The translations under genes were made by a program, and so were the position numbers. A stretch of 64,000 bases of DNA, from positions 1-64,000 of the forward strand of contig CAJTRT010000004.1 in the NCBI GenBank assembly GCA_910579105.1. The letters run 5' to 3'. Below, in pieces: positions 7,991-16,609 of the stretch (its first letter is position 1; every line of letters starts with the position of its first letter). The notes under the pieces were generated by a model, which saw only the letters and a program-made list of their open reading frames with translations, made no database searches and had not been told where the DNA came from. Source of the DNA: an uncultured Muribaculaceae bacterium. Lineage in GTDB: Bacteria > Bacteroidota > Bacteroidia > Bacteroidales > Muribaculaceae.

Positions 7991-9172
7991 ATGGCTGACC
8001 CCTTCCTGAAACGAATCGCGCGCGACACAGCCGCCGCCACCCTGGTAGCGGTGGCGGCCGCCTGCTCGCACCCCTCGTTCGGGGAGGATCCCGCGCCACC
8101 TCCCTCCGGGAAGGAACCGGGCGTCACCAACCTCACCATAAACATCTCCCTGACATCCCCCTCCGGCAACCCCTACTTCCCCTCCGAGACGGGCCATGAG
8201 TCCCGCACGGGTGAGGAGCTTGCCGCCAACCAGGCCGAGAAGCTACACACCGTCAGGATAATAATCCTCGACAGCGAGGGCTTCGTCGAGCACAACACCC
8301 TCTGGGACCTCACCGCCGATCCCGCCGTAAAGGCCACCGGCAACAGATTCCCGGTGAAGAGCGACGACGACAAGACCCTCATATTCATCGGCAACGAGGA
8401 GAGCACGATACTGACCGACACCTCCACGGGCGAAACACTCACCGCCGCCCGTTATTTCAGCCGCATGATTCCGGCCGAAGGCGACGCCAGGGTGCCTGTC
8501 GACCCGGCGGCGTTGCGCCGCAACCTCATCCTCCGGCGCGCGATGAACTTCCCCCTCGAGGTCGCCGACCCTGCCATGAGGGCACCGCTGCCCATATGCT
8601 CGGTCTACGAGAAATACCGCATCGGGAGCGCCCCTGACCAGAGCGACCACTTCTACATGCACCGCGCGGCGGCAAAGTTCACCTACCGCCTGGAAAACCG
8701 CTCGACCGACGGCTCGGCAGTGGTCAACTCCGTGCAGGTCAGCAACGCGGCCGATGCCGAATACTACTTCTTCAACGCCGTCTTCGTGGCCGGCAGCAGG
8801 CAGAGCGCCTTTTCCAGCCACACCCCCTACGCCACCTCAGGCACGACAGTGACCGTAGCCGCGGGGACAGACATACCCCACGGCACGACAGCCGAGATCG
8901 GCCCCGTATATCTCCCTGAAGGTCCCAGCTTCACGAACGCCACCGACGCGTACCGCACCTGGCTGACTGTCAACGGTGAGGAAGGAACTCCCTCCGACAT
9001 TTCCTTCACCTCCCCCGGCGGAGGCACCACGAAAAGGATGCTCGACCTGCCGCGCAACACCCACGTCGTGATCAACGGCTACTTCACCCGGCTATCCGCG
9101 GCCGACATAGTGCTGAACTACACCGTATGCGAGTGGCACGAGCAATCGACAGACGTACCCCCTTATAACTGA
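7991..9172 (+). CDS. Fimbrillin-like minor subunit lipoprotein
   Basis: A 393-residue exported protein with a possible lipobox (A-V-A-A-A-C near residue 25), followed by a Pro-rich linker. The layout is fimbrillin-like: an N-terminal beta region with H-T-V-R-I-I-I-L-D, a middle A-A-A-K-F-T-Y-R-L segment, and a C-terminal L-P-R-N-T-H-V-V-I-N-G-Y-F strand ending in V-L-N-Y-T-V-C-E-W. Position after FimB/Mfa2 and before a very large protein fits an accessory or tip-adjacent subunit. No more specific family assignment is made. Confidence 0.7.
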   Translation: MADPFLKRIARDTAAATLVAVAAACSHPSFGEDPAPPPSGKEPGVTNLTINISLTSPSGNPYFPSETGHESRTGEELAANQAEKLHTVRIIILDSEGFVEHNTLWDLTADPAVKATGNRFPVKSDDDKTLIFIGNEESTILTDTSTGETLTAARYFSRMIPAEGDARVPVDPAALRRNLILRRAMNFPLEVADPAMRAPLPICSVYEKYRIGSAPDQSDHFYMHRAAAKFTYRLENRSTDGSAVVNSVQVSNAADAEYYFFNAVFVAGSRQSAFSSHTPYATSGTTVTVAAGTDIPHGTTAEIGPVYLPEGPSFTNATDAYRTWLTVNGEEGTPSDISFTSPGGGTTKRMLDLPRNTHVVINGYFTRLSAADIVLNYTVCEWHEQSTDVPPYN

Positions 9173-9199
9173 CACCTCTCCGCACCCTAACATAAGGAT

Positions 9200-12100
9200 A
9201 TGCCACTGAAACATCTCAACAACATACGAGCCACACTCCTGGCCGCAATCATGGCGCTGGCGGCCCAGGCGTGCGTCGACGACGTGGAACTGCCATCGCC
9301 GCCCACACGCCAGCCCGAGGGGGAGGAGGCCTTCGTCACCCTCGGCGTCAGCGCGGGCGACATGGCGGCCGTCTCCCGCGACAACAGCCGCGACTACCAG
9401 GTGACCTCCATTTGGATCGGCCTGTTCAACGCCACCACCGGCGAGCTGAAAGGCTACTACATTGCCGAAGGGTTCGAGAAAAACACACCGGTCGCGGTTT
9501 GGCAGAACGTCTCGATAAAGACCACATCGGGAGCCACGCGCGTGGCCGGGGTCGCCAACTTCGAAAGCTACAACGCTGTCGCGGGTGACAAGACCATACC
9601 CCTGCGCGACGCCCTGATGGCCGTCGCCGACTGGGACGACTACCGGAATATCGCCACCGCGGCGTCCTCCGCCGCGGTGGCGTCGATCGACGAGCCCCTC
9701 AATTCCCTGCTCATGTCGGGACTGTATTCCGAGGACTACGAGGAGGGGGAGACACATCCCGGCGTGACACCGCGCGAGACCACCCTCAACATACCACCCA
9801 CCGGGGGACGCGCGCCGTTCAGAGCCCCCGGGGCGATACACCTCAGACGCCAGCTGAGCCACAACATCTTCAACGTAACCTACAACAAGGCCAACATAAA
9901 GAGCTTCAAGATCTCTGAGTGGAAGGTATTCAACGTCCCCACCACCTCGTGGCTCCATGAACGGCCCGACACCGCCGCCTACCCCAACGCCGGCGAGGCC
10001 GTGACATTGGACGGCAAGGCTGTCAGCAACTCCACCGCGCAGACCCGCGTGACCACCAAGGGCAACACCGCCAGCTTCGACTTCTGGCACACAGAGAACC
10101 GTCACACCGGCCTAACGCCCCCGGCTGAATACAGCGAGGCCAAGGGGAACCTGTACCACTACCGCGACAAGCGACACAAGAACTCCGACGGAACCAACAC
10201 CGACAGATTCATCAGCCTCGCCGAAGCGGCCGCCGGATCATCCTACCGCGAAAACGCCACATACGTCACCTTTACCGCCGAAATGGACATGGCCGTCGAC
10301 GAGAATGGGGACGCGCTCCCCGCGGGAACCGCCCGCAACGTGGAGGCCGTCTACACCGTCCACCTGGGCTACTGCCAGGGGGAAAACGCCGTCGACCGCG
10401 CCCGCGACTTCAACTGCCGGCGCAACTCGCGCTACAACTACAACGTCACCATCAACAACGTGGCCGACATACTGCTGGAAACCACCTCCGACGAAATCGT
10501 GCCGTCGGTCGAAGGGGTCGTCACCGACGTTACCGACACATACGTCCAGCTCGACGCCCACTTCAACAGCTTCAACATCAACCTCACAAGCGCCGAACTG
10601 CGCAACTTCCGGTTCTTCATGGAGGTCTACGACCAGAACGGCGGACGACTGCTGTTCGACAACAACACCTATTCGGGCTATCCTTCGTCGGAGGACGACC
10701 CCGGATTCCGGTTCTTCTCGTGGGTGGAGCTGCGCAAGACCACCGGCGAGAACGTCCTGGCCGAATACAGGCCCCGGTCCGGCGCCAAGGCCGACGGCAA
10801 GACCTACCTCCTTTCAGAAATCAACTCATCGCGCGAGGCGGGATGGTACACCATCTTCATAAACGAATACTGCTACGAGCGCTACAACGCCAGCGGCGAC
10901 ATATACGCCGAGGACAAATACGCCTGGCACTGGTTCGCCAACGCCCCCGACCGAAAGGTGTGGATCAACGTCGACGTAGGACAGTCGGCCGACGGAGCCT
11001 CGGTACACAACCGGTCGAAATACGCCCTGTCGCAGCAGTCAATACAGACCTACTACCGAAACGGGATGGATAACGCCGCCCTCGGCCTCGAACACGTCAA
11101 CGAGAACCGCGGCCTCAACCTGCGCTCAACCTACGCCGCGCCAGGAGTCGACATCAAGACATCCGGGCGATACTGCGTGGCGCGCTACTACATGGGCGAC
11201 AATACGGGAACCGCGGCGTGGAAAGACGACACCCACCGATGGAGCAGCTTCCTCAACCTGACGACGCGCCAGAGCGTAAACGCCATAAACAACGTCCAGG
11301 GACTGACATATCCCGCCGCGACGTTCCCCATACCTGCCACCAAGGGCCTTACGGGGCAGAGCAAGACCGCGTACGACCCCGACCAGAGCACCTGGAACGC
11401 CAAATTCATCGAGGCAATCAACGCGTGCACCAACCGCAACCGCGACCTCGACGGCGACGGCTACATCGACCACACCGAAGTGCGGTGGTTCGTCCCCTCG
11501 ACGGCGCAGATGATGCGTATGATTCTCGGCAGGCAGGCGCTCGCCACCCCTGTAATGGACTATGACGGCATACCGGAACTTCCCTACGACAAAAACCAGT
11601 ACAACACGCGCGAACTGATCTTCACCGCCGACAACATGATCATATGGGCCATGGAGGGCCTGTCGATTTCCTCATGGCCGCAACTCATGTCCTGGGGCGG
11701 AGGCGCCCCATGGCAGGTGCGCTGCGCAAGGTACCTCGGAGCCGACCTCGAGGCGTTCCGCAAGGACACCCGCGTCGAGCCCGTATACCGCCGCCGGCCC
11801 GGCACCAACATATTCGACCTCGACCGAATGGCCCACAACGCCCTGCGGAGCGAGCCGTTCACCGACTCGGCCAACCCGATGCCTCCCCATTTCATCAACG
11901 ACCAGCGCCACAACAGGTGCTACGCCGCGTTCGAGGTCTCCGACAAAGTGATAAAGCTTTCCGACGTTATCAAAACCAACACCTCTTGGGCCCAGTACCT
12001 CCTCGACGGGGGCAACCCGTGCAGGTCGCTTGACACCGCGGATAAGAAGGGATGGCGCGTCCCCAACCAGAAAGAAGCGTCGATTTTCTCGATGGAGACC

Positions 12101-12331
12101 GACGAGTTCCACAAGGGGGTCGGCCAGCAGGCGCTACTGACATGCACCTTCACCTACTACGACAATACCGGCAAAGGCGCCGGAAGCCCCACGGCCGCCG
12201 TTGTTCCCGGAAAGCACAAGTCGCTGAAAGTAAACACAAACAACGGCTGGATGACGCAGGACCCCATGCTCGGCGCCAACACCGACTACTCGAACTTCGC
12301 CGTCCGCTGCGTGCGCGACGTCGTAGACTAA
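9200..12331 (+). CDS. DUF4906-type large fimbrial tip protein
   Basis: A 1043-residue lipoprotein-type protein with lipobox A-A-Q-A-C near residue 25. The N-terminal fimbrillin-like region (about 40-470) carries Y-Q-V-T-S-I-W-I-G-L-F-N. A large C-terminal region contains an EF-hand-like calcium loop, D-L-D-G-D-G-Y-I-D-H-T-E, around residue 750, and a repeat-free globular end with V-R-C-V-R-D. Family knowledge: DUF4906 proteins close Bacteroidales fimbrial operons and are thought to be tip adhesins. The ligand is unknown. The downstream DUF5106 gene begins 10 bp later. Confidence 0.75.
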   Translation: MPLKHLNNIRATLLAAIMALAAQACVDDVELPSPPTRQPEGEEAFVTLGVSAGDMAAVSRDNSRDYQVTSIWIGLFNATTGELKGYYIAEGFEKNTPVAVWQNVSIKTTSGATRVAGVANFESYNAVAGDKTIPLRDALMAVADWDDYRNIATAASSAAVASIDEPLNSLLMSGLYSEDYEEGETHPGVTPRETTLNIPPTGGRAPFRAPGAIHLRRQLSHNIFNVTYNKANIKSFKISEWKVFNVPTTSWLHERPDTAAYPNAGEAVTLDGKAVSNSTAQTRVTTKGNTASFDFWHTENRHTGLTPPAEYSEAKGNLYHYRDKRHKNSDGTNTDRFISLAEAAAGSSYRENATYVTFTAEMDMAVDENGDALPAGTARNVEAVYTVHLGYCQGENAVDRARDFNCRRNSRYNYNVTINNVADILLETTSDEIVPSVEGVVTDVTDTYVQLDAHFNSFNINLTSAELRNFRFFMEVYDQNGGRLLFDNNTYSGYPSSEDDPGFRFFSWVELRKTTGENVLAEYRPRSGAKADGKTYLLSEINSSREAGWYTIFINEYCYERYNASGDIYAEDKYAWHWFANAPDRKVWINVDVGQSADGASVHNRSKYALSQQSIQTYYRNGMDNAALGLEHVNENRGLNLRSTYAAPGVDIKTSGRYCVARYYMGDNTGTAAWKDDTHRWSSFLNLTTRQSVNAINNVQGLTYPAATFPIPATKGLTGQSKTAYDPDQSTWNAKFIEAINACTNRNRDLDGDGYIDHTEVRWFVPSTAQMMRMILGRQALATPVMDYDGIPELPYDKNQYNTRELIFTADNMIIWAMEGLSISSWPQLMSWGGGAPWQVRCARYLGADLEAFRKDTRVEPVYRRRPGTNIFDLDRMAHNALRSEPFTDSANPMPPHFINDQRHNRCYAAFEVSDKVIKLSDVIKTNTSWAQYLLDGGNPCRSLDTADKKGWRVPNQKEASIFSMETDEFHKGVGQQALLTCTFTYYDNTGKGAGSPTAAVVPGKHKSLKVNTNNGWMTQDPMLGANTDYSNFAVRCVRDVVD

Positions 12332-12341
12332 GACGTGACGA

Positions 12342-13109
12342 ATGAGACTCCTTCCACTGCTGACAGCCCCGCTCGCCATAGCCGCGATGTGCGCCTCCTG
12401 CGCGACCCGCGGCGACGCCGCGGGTACAGGCAACGACACAGGCGCGGCGGTTTCCACCATCCCCGACACAGCCGCGATGGAGCAACGCTTCGCCGACATC
12501 GCCTTCAAGCTGGAACTGTCTGGCGAGGCCGAACGCCAGCGCGGAGCCAGGGAATACCTGCGGCAGGCCGAACACGAGCCGGGAGGCATAGCGCTCGCCG
12601 CCGGCATCGCCGACCGGTACCTGTTCGACCCCGAGTCGCCCGTCTACTCCGAAACCCTCTACATACCGTTCCTCGAATACCTGATCGCCACCGGACGCGA
12701 CACCACCGGCCTCCTCGCCGGGAAGCTCGCCATATGCCGTCGCAACGCGCCGGGCGCGAAAGCCCCCGACTTCGCATACCGCACCCCCGGCGGAGGAGGG
12801 GAACGCCTCATCGCGCCTGGTTCCGAAGCCGACATAATCCTCTTCTTCCACGACCCCGACTGCCCCCGGTGCCAGGCCATGGCCTCGGCCATGCGCTCGT
12901 CGCGAACCATCGGCACCCGCCTTGCCGACGGATCGCTGCGCGTGGCCGCCGTCGACCTCTCGCTCAACCCGGAGGTCGAGGCCGACACCCTCTATGAAAT
13001 CCGCGCCACCCCGGCGGTCTACCTGCTCCGGGCCGACGGCACGGTGGTCCTCAAAGACCCGTCGGCACCCCGCCTGGCAGCGGAACTTTCCCGAAGGGTG
13101 AAAAATTGA
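12342..13109 (+). CDS. DUF5106 / thioredoxin-like lipoprotein
   Basis: A 255-residue lipoprotein (lipobox M-C-A-S-C). Residues about 40-130 are helical, as in DUF5106. Residues about 140-250 are thioredoxin-like with D-P-D-C-P-R-C-Q, a CxxC active site, and A-T-P-A-V-Y-L-L with the cis-proline. It is likely a periplasmic thiol-disulfide protein. Last gene of the fimbrial operon, so it may serve the cysteine-containing subunits encoded upstream; that link is inference from position. Confidence 0.75.
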   Translation: MRLLPLLTAPLAIAAMCASCATRGDAAGTGNDTGAAVSTIPDTAAMEQRFADIAFKLELSGEAERQRGAREYLRQAEHEPGGIALAAGIADRYLFDPESPVYSETLYIPFLEYLIATGRDTTGLLAGKLAICRRNAPGAKAPDFAYRTPGGGGERLIAPGSEADIILFFHDPDCPRCQAMASAMRSSRTIGTRLADGSLRVAAVDLSLNPEVEADTLYEIRATPAVYLLRADGTVVLKDPSAPRLAAELSRRVKN

Positions 13110-13150
13110 CACATTGAGGTGGATTTACCGCCGGAAAGCCCCCGGACCGG

Positions 13151-13178
13151 CCGCTTACCGCCGGCAAAAGCGGTTTTC
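13151..13178 (+). terminator. Weak terminator candidate after the fimbrial operon
   Basis: A six-bp stem, CCGCTT (13151-13156) with AAGCGG (13168-13173), followed by TTTTCTG. The stem is short, so this is a weak call, but the position between the DUF5106 gene and the next promoter fits. Confidence 0.35.
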
Positions 13179-13246
13179 TGCACAGGATTGCTAACAATCT
13201 GTACGCAATTACGCATACGCGCGACATCCTCGTGCGTTTTTTTTAG

Positions 13247-13254
13247 TACCTTTG
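13247..13254 (+). promoter_or_regulatory. Promoter -7 box of the kdu operon
   Basis: TACCTTTG matches TAnnTTTG and lies 36 bp before the kduD start. No clear TTTG is seen at the -33 position. Confidence 0.6.
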
Positions 13255-13290
13255 CCGCCAGATTCTAAAACCTAACCCACACAGACAACC

Positions 13291-14085
13291 ATGGTAAACT
13301 TCTCACTTGAAGGCAAAGTGGCCCTCGTCACAGGCGCCGCCTACGGAATAGGGCTGGCTATCGCCCAGGCATTCGCCGAAGCCGGCGCGAAAATCGTGTT
13401 CAACTGCTCGCGCCAGGAGACCGTCGACCGCGGCCTCAAGGCATACAAGGAACTCGGCATCGACGCCAAGGGATACCTCTGCGACGTGACCGACGAGGAA
13501 GCCGTCAAGGCAATGGTGGCCGACATCGAGGCCACCGTCGGAACAATCGACATCCTGGTGAACAACGCCGGCATCATCAAGCGCATACCCATGGAGCAGA
13601 TGGCCGTCGAGGACTTCCGCCGCGTGATCGACGTTGACCTCGTGGCCCCCTACATCTGCGCCAAGGCCGTAATCCCCGGCATGATCAAGAAGGGACACGG
13701 CAAGATCATCAACATCTGCTCCATGATGAGCGAGCTGGGCCGCGAGACCGTCAGCGCATACGCCGCCGCCAAGGGTGGCCTGAAGATGCTCACCCGCAAC
13801 ATCTGCTCCGAGTACGGCGAGCACAACATCCAGTGCAACGGCATCGGCCCGGGCTACATCGCCACCGAGCAGACCGCGCCCCTGCGCGAAATCCAGCCCG
13901 ACGGCTCGCGCCACCCCTTCGACCAGTTCATCATCTCGAAGACTCCCGCCGCCCGCTGGGGCACACCCGAGGATCTCATGGGGCCCGCCGTGTTCCTCGC
14001 GTCCGACGCCTCCGACTTCGTCAACGGCCACGTCCTCTACGTCGACGGCGGCATCCTGGCATACATCGGCAAGCAGCCCAAGTAA
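13291..14085 (+). CDS. kduD: 2-dehydro-3-deoxy-D-gluconate 5-dehydrogenase (SDR family)
   Basis: A cytoplasmic short-chain dehydrogenase of 264 residues. It interconverts 2,5-diketo-3-deoxygluconate (DKII) and 2-keto-3-deoxygluconate with NAD(H). The Rossmann motif T-G-A-A-Y-G-I-G, the N-N-A-G motif, and the catalytic Ser plus Y-A-A-A-K are all present. Such proteins are often annotated gluconate 5-dehydrogenase; the kduI, kdgK and eda neighbours favour the KduD role. First gene of its operon; the permease gene starts 4 bp after the stop. Confidence 0.85.
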   Translation: MVNFSLEGKVALVTGAAYGIGLAIAQAFAEAGAKIVFNCSRQETVDRGLKAYKELGIDAKGYLCDVTDEEAVKAMVADIEATVGTIDILVNNAGIIKRIPMEQMAVEDFRRVIDVDLVAPYICAKAVIPGMIKKGHGKIINICSMMSELGRETVSAYAAAKGGLKMLTRNICSEYGEHNIQCNGIGPGYIATEQTAPLREIQPDGSRHPFDQFIISKTPAARWGTPEDLMGPAVFLASDASDFVNGHVLYVDGGILAYIGKQPK

Positions 14086-14088
14086 CCG

Positions 14089-15510
14089 ATGGAACAGGTT
14101 TTCAGCTACATCATCGGCCTGGGGGCCGCGGTGATGATGCCGATCATCTTCACCGTCCTCGGCCTCTGCATAGGAATCAAGTTCGGCGACGCCCTCAAGG
14201 CCGGCCTCAAGGTCGGAGTGGGCTTCATCGGCCTCTCTATCGTCACCGCCCTGCTGACCTCGGCGCTCGGCCCGGCGCTCAACAAGGTGGTCGAGATCTA
14301 CGACCTTCAGCTCAAAGTCTTCGACATGGGGTGGCCCGCCGCCGCCTCGGTGGCCTATAACACCGCCGTCGGAGCCTTCATTATCCCCGTCTGCCTCGGA
14401 GTGAACCTGCTGATGCTCTTCACCAAGACCACCCGCACGGTCAACATCGACCTCTGGAACTACTGGCACTTCGCCTTCATCGGCGCGGTGATCTACTTCG
14501 CCAGCGAATCGCTCGCCTGGGGCTTCTTCGGAGCCATCGTCTGCTACATCATCACCCTGGTGATCGCCGACATGACCGCCCGCAAGTTCCAGACCTACTA
14601 CAAGGACATGGACGGCATCTCGATCCCCCAGCCTTTCTGCGCCGGGTTCGTGCCCTACGCCATCGGCTTCAACTGGCTGCTCGACAAGATTCCCGGCATG
14701 AACCGCCTGGAAATCGACGCCGAGGGGCTCAAGAAGAAGTTCGGCCTCCTGGGCGAGCCGCTGTTCCTTGGCGTGGTTGTCGGCATCGGCATCGGCTGCC
14801 TCACCTGCGAGACCGGGGCGCAGCTCGTCGACAGCATACCCTACATCCTCGGCCTGGGCATCAAGATGGGAGCCGTCATGGAACTCATCCCGCGCGTCAC
14901 GGTCCTCTTCATCGAGGGTCTGAAGCCGATCTCCGACGCCACCCGCTCGCTGATCGCCCGCAAATTCAAGGGTGCCGACGGCCTCAACATCGGCATGAGC
15001 CCCGCGCTCGTCATCGGCCACCCCACAACCCTGGTGGTCTCCATCCTGCTCATCCCCGTCACCCTGGTGCTCGCCGTGGTTCTCCCAGGCAACCAGTTCC
15101 TCCCCCTGGCGTCGCTGGCCGGAATGTTCTACCTCTTCCCCCTGGTGCTGCCATACACCAAGGGCAACGTGGTCAAGACATTCATCATCGGCCTCGTGTC
15201 ACTCACAATCGGCCTCTACCTGGTGACCTCCCTCGCCCCGGCATTCTCGCTGGCGGCCAAGGACGTGTACCTCGCCACCGGCGACGCCGCGGTGGCAATC
15301 CCCGCCGGATTCGAGGGTGGAAGCCTCGACTTCGCCTCGTCCCCCCTGGCCTGGATCATATACCAGTGCACCGAGAACCTCAAATGGGTCGGAGCCGGCA
15401 TCCTCGTCATCATCACGATGGGTATGATGGTATGGAACCGCGTGCTGATCATCCGCAACCAGAAAGCCATGATCGCCGCCAAATCCGACGAACTCCAGAA
15501 AACCGAATAA
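14089..15510 (+). CDS. Orphan GatC-type EIIC permease, probable uronate-derivative carrier
   Basis: A polytopic membrane protein of 473 residues, homologous to the galactitol PTS EIIC component GatC. Family-specific stretches are N-I-D-L-W-N-Y-W-H-F-A-F-I-G, I-P-G-M-N-R-L, K-K-K-F-G-L-L-G-E-P and L-P-G-N-Q-F-L-P. No EIIA, EIIB, HPr or EI gene lies in the window, and the protein has no fused EIIA/B domain. It lies 4 bp after kduD and 21 bp before kduI. I infer transport of an unsaturated-uronate product such as DKI or DKII without phosphorylation. Other six-carbon acids are possible. Confidence 0.85.
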   Translation: MEQVFSYIIGLGAAVMMPIIFTVLGLCIGIKFGDALKAGLKVGVGFIGLSIVTALLTSALGPALNKVVEIYDLQLKVFDMGWPAAASVAYNTAVGAFIIPVCLGVNLLMLFTKTTRTVNIDLWNYWHFAFIGAVIYFASESLAWGFFGAIVCYIITLVIADMTARKFQTYYKDMDGISIPQPFCAGFVPYAIGFNWLLDKIPGMNRLEIDAEGLKKKFGLLGEPLFLGVVVGIGIGCLTCETGAQLVDSIPYILGLGIKMGAVMELIPRVTVLFIEGLKPISDATRSLIARKFKGADGLNIGMSPALVIGHPTTLVVSILLIPVTLVLAVVLPGNQFLPLASLAGMFYLFPLVLPYTKGNVVKTFIIGLVSLTIGLYLVTSLAPAFSLAAKDVYLATGDAAVAIPAGFEGGSLDFASSPLAWIIYQCTENLKWVGAGILVIITMGMMVWNRVLIIRNQKAMIAAKSDELQKTE

Positions 15511-15531
15511 ACACAGCAACAACGAACAATC

Positions 15532-16452
15532 ATGAAAAATATCCTCACCGGCCTTATGCTCGCAGCCACCCTTTTCTCGGCCTCCGCGCAGACGGAATAC
15601 AAGATTCTCCGCGCGTGCCACCCCGATGACGTAAAGCGTTACGACACCGAGCAGCTCCGTTCCCACTTCATGATGCCCAAAGTCATGGAGCAGAACAAGA
15701 TAAACCTCACCTACTCCATGTATGACCGCCTCATCTACGGCGGCGTGATCCCCGTAGGCAAAGCAGTGGTCCTGGAAACTATCGACCCCCTGAAGGCCGA
15801 CTACTTCCTGGAGCGCCGCGAACTCGGCGTGATCAACATCGGCGGCGACGGAATCGTATCCGTCGACGGAAAGGACTACGAGCTCCACTTCAAAGACGCC
15901 CTGTATGTGGGACGCGGCAACAAGAACGTCACATTCCGCTCCAAGGACGACGCGAACCCCGCCAAGTTCTACATCAACTCCACTCCCGCCCACAAGGCAT
16001 ACAAGACGCAGCTCATCACCATCGACGGCCGCAAAGGCTCCATCAAGGCCAACTGCATCAAGGCCGGCTCGCTCGAAGAGTCGAACGACCGCGTGATCAA
16101 CCAGCTCATCGTCAGCAACGTCCTCGAGGAGGGTCCCTGCCAGCTCCAGATGGGACTCACGGAGCTTAAGCCCGGCTCCGTGTGGAACACGATGCCCGCC
16201 CACACCCACGACCGCCGCGTCGAGGCATACTTCTACTTCAACGTGCCCGAAGGGAACGCCATCTGCCACCTCATGGGCGAGCCGCAGGAGAACCGCCTCA
16301 TCTGGCTCCACAACGAGCAGGCCGTAATGTCGCCCGAATGGTCGATCCACGCCGCCGCCGGAACCTCCAACTACATGTTCATCTGGGGCATGGGCGGAGA
16401 GAACCTCAACTACGGCGACATGGACAAGGTGACCTACCTCGAAATGAAATAA
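15532..16452 (+). CDS. kduI: 5-keto-4-deoxyuronate isomerase with signal peptide
   Basis: Isomerises 5-keto-4-deoxyuronate (DKI) to DKII. At 306 residues it is about 28 longer than the usual cytoplasmic KduI. The excess is an N-terminal signal peptide (basic M-K-N, hydrophobic core, A-S-A-Q) placed before the normal start of the fold at Y-K-I-L-R-A-C-H. Zinc ligands are intact: His224, His226 and Glu231 in A-H-T-H-D-R-R-V-E, and His273 in W-S-I-H. Other conserved segments are Y-S-M-Y-D-R and N-T-M-P-A-H. The ATG at 15532 is the natural start; no internal ATG sits at the usual KduI N-terminus. A periplasmic location is inferred. Confidence 0.88.
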   Translation: MKNILTGLMLAATLFSASAQTEYKILRACHPDDVKRYDTEQLRSHFMMPKVMEQNKINLTYSMYDRLIYGGVIPVGKAVVLETIDPLKADYFLERRELGVINIGGDGIVSVDGKDYELHFKDALYVGRGNKNVTFRSKDDANPAKFYINSTPAHKAYKTQLITIDGRKGSIKANCIKAGSLEESNDRVINQLIVSNVLEEGPCQLQMGLTELKPGSVWNTMPAHTHDRRVEAYFYFNVPEGNAICHLMGEPQENRLIWLHNEQAVMSPEWSIHAAAGTSNYMFIWGMGGENLNYGDMDKVTYLEMK

Positions 16453-16609
16453 CCAGGGGGCCGTCCGGCCATTTCCCTATCGTCCGACCCCTCGGACGTG
16501 TCTGACCCGTCCGACCAAGAAACTTCCCCCGGGGGATGCGGCCTTTCCTGGCCGCGTCCCCGCGTGGGATAAAACGATACCATTGATTCACAACACAAAA
16601 GACCCTCAA
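16453..16609. other. Spacer with GTCCGAC-type repeats and hairpins
   Basis: The kduI-gltD gap holds direct and inverted copies of GTCCGAC (around 16490-16522) and a GCGGCC/GGCCGC hairpin near 16539-16556. The element could end kduI transcripts or stabilise them. No T-run follows, so I do not call a terminator. Confidence 0.4.

Noticed and set aside
13303..15021. Minus-strand frame of 572 codons
   Set aside because: It is antisense to kduD and the EIIC gene, which both have clear homologues; composition is typical of a shadow frame.
14089..15510. True galactitol PTS transporter
   Set aside because: Sequence is GatC-like, but the PTS partner proteins are absent and the neighbours are uronate genes.
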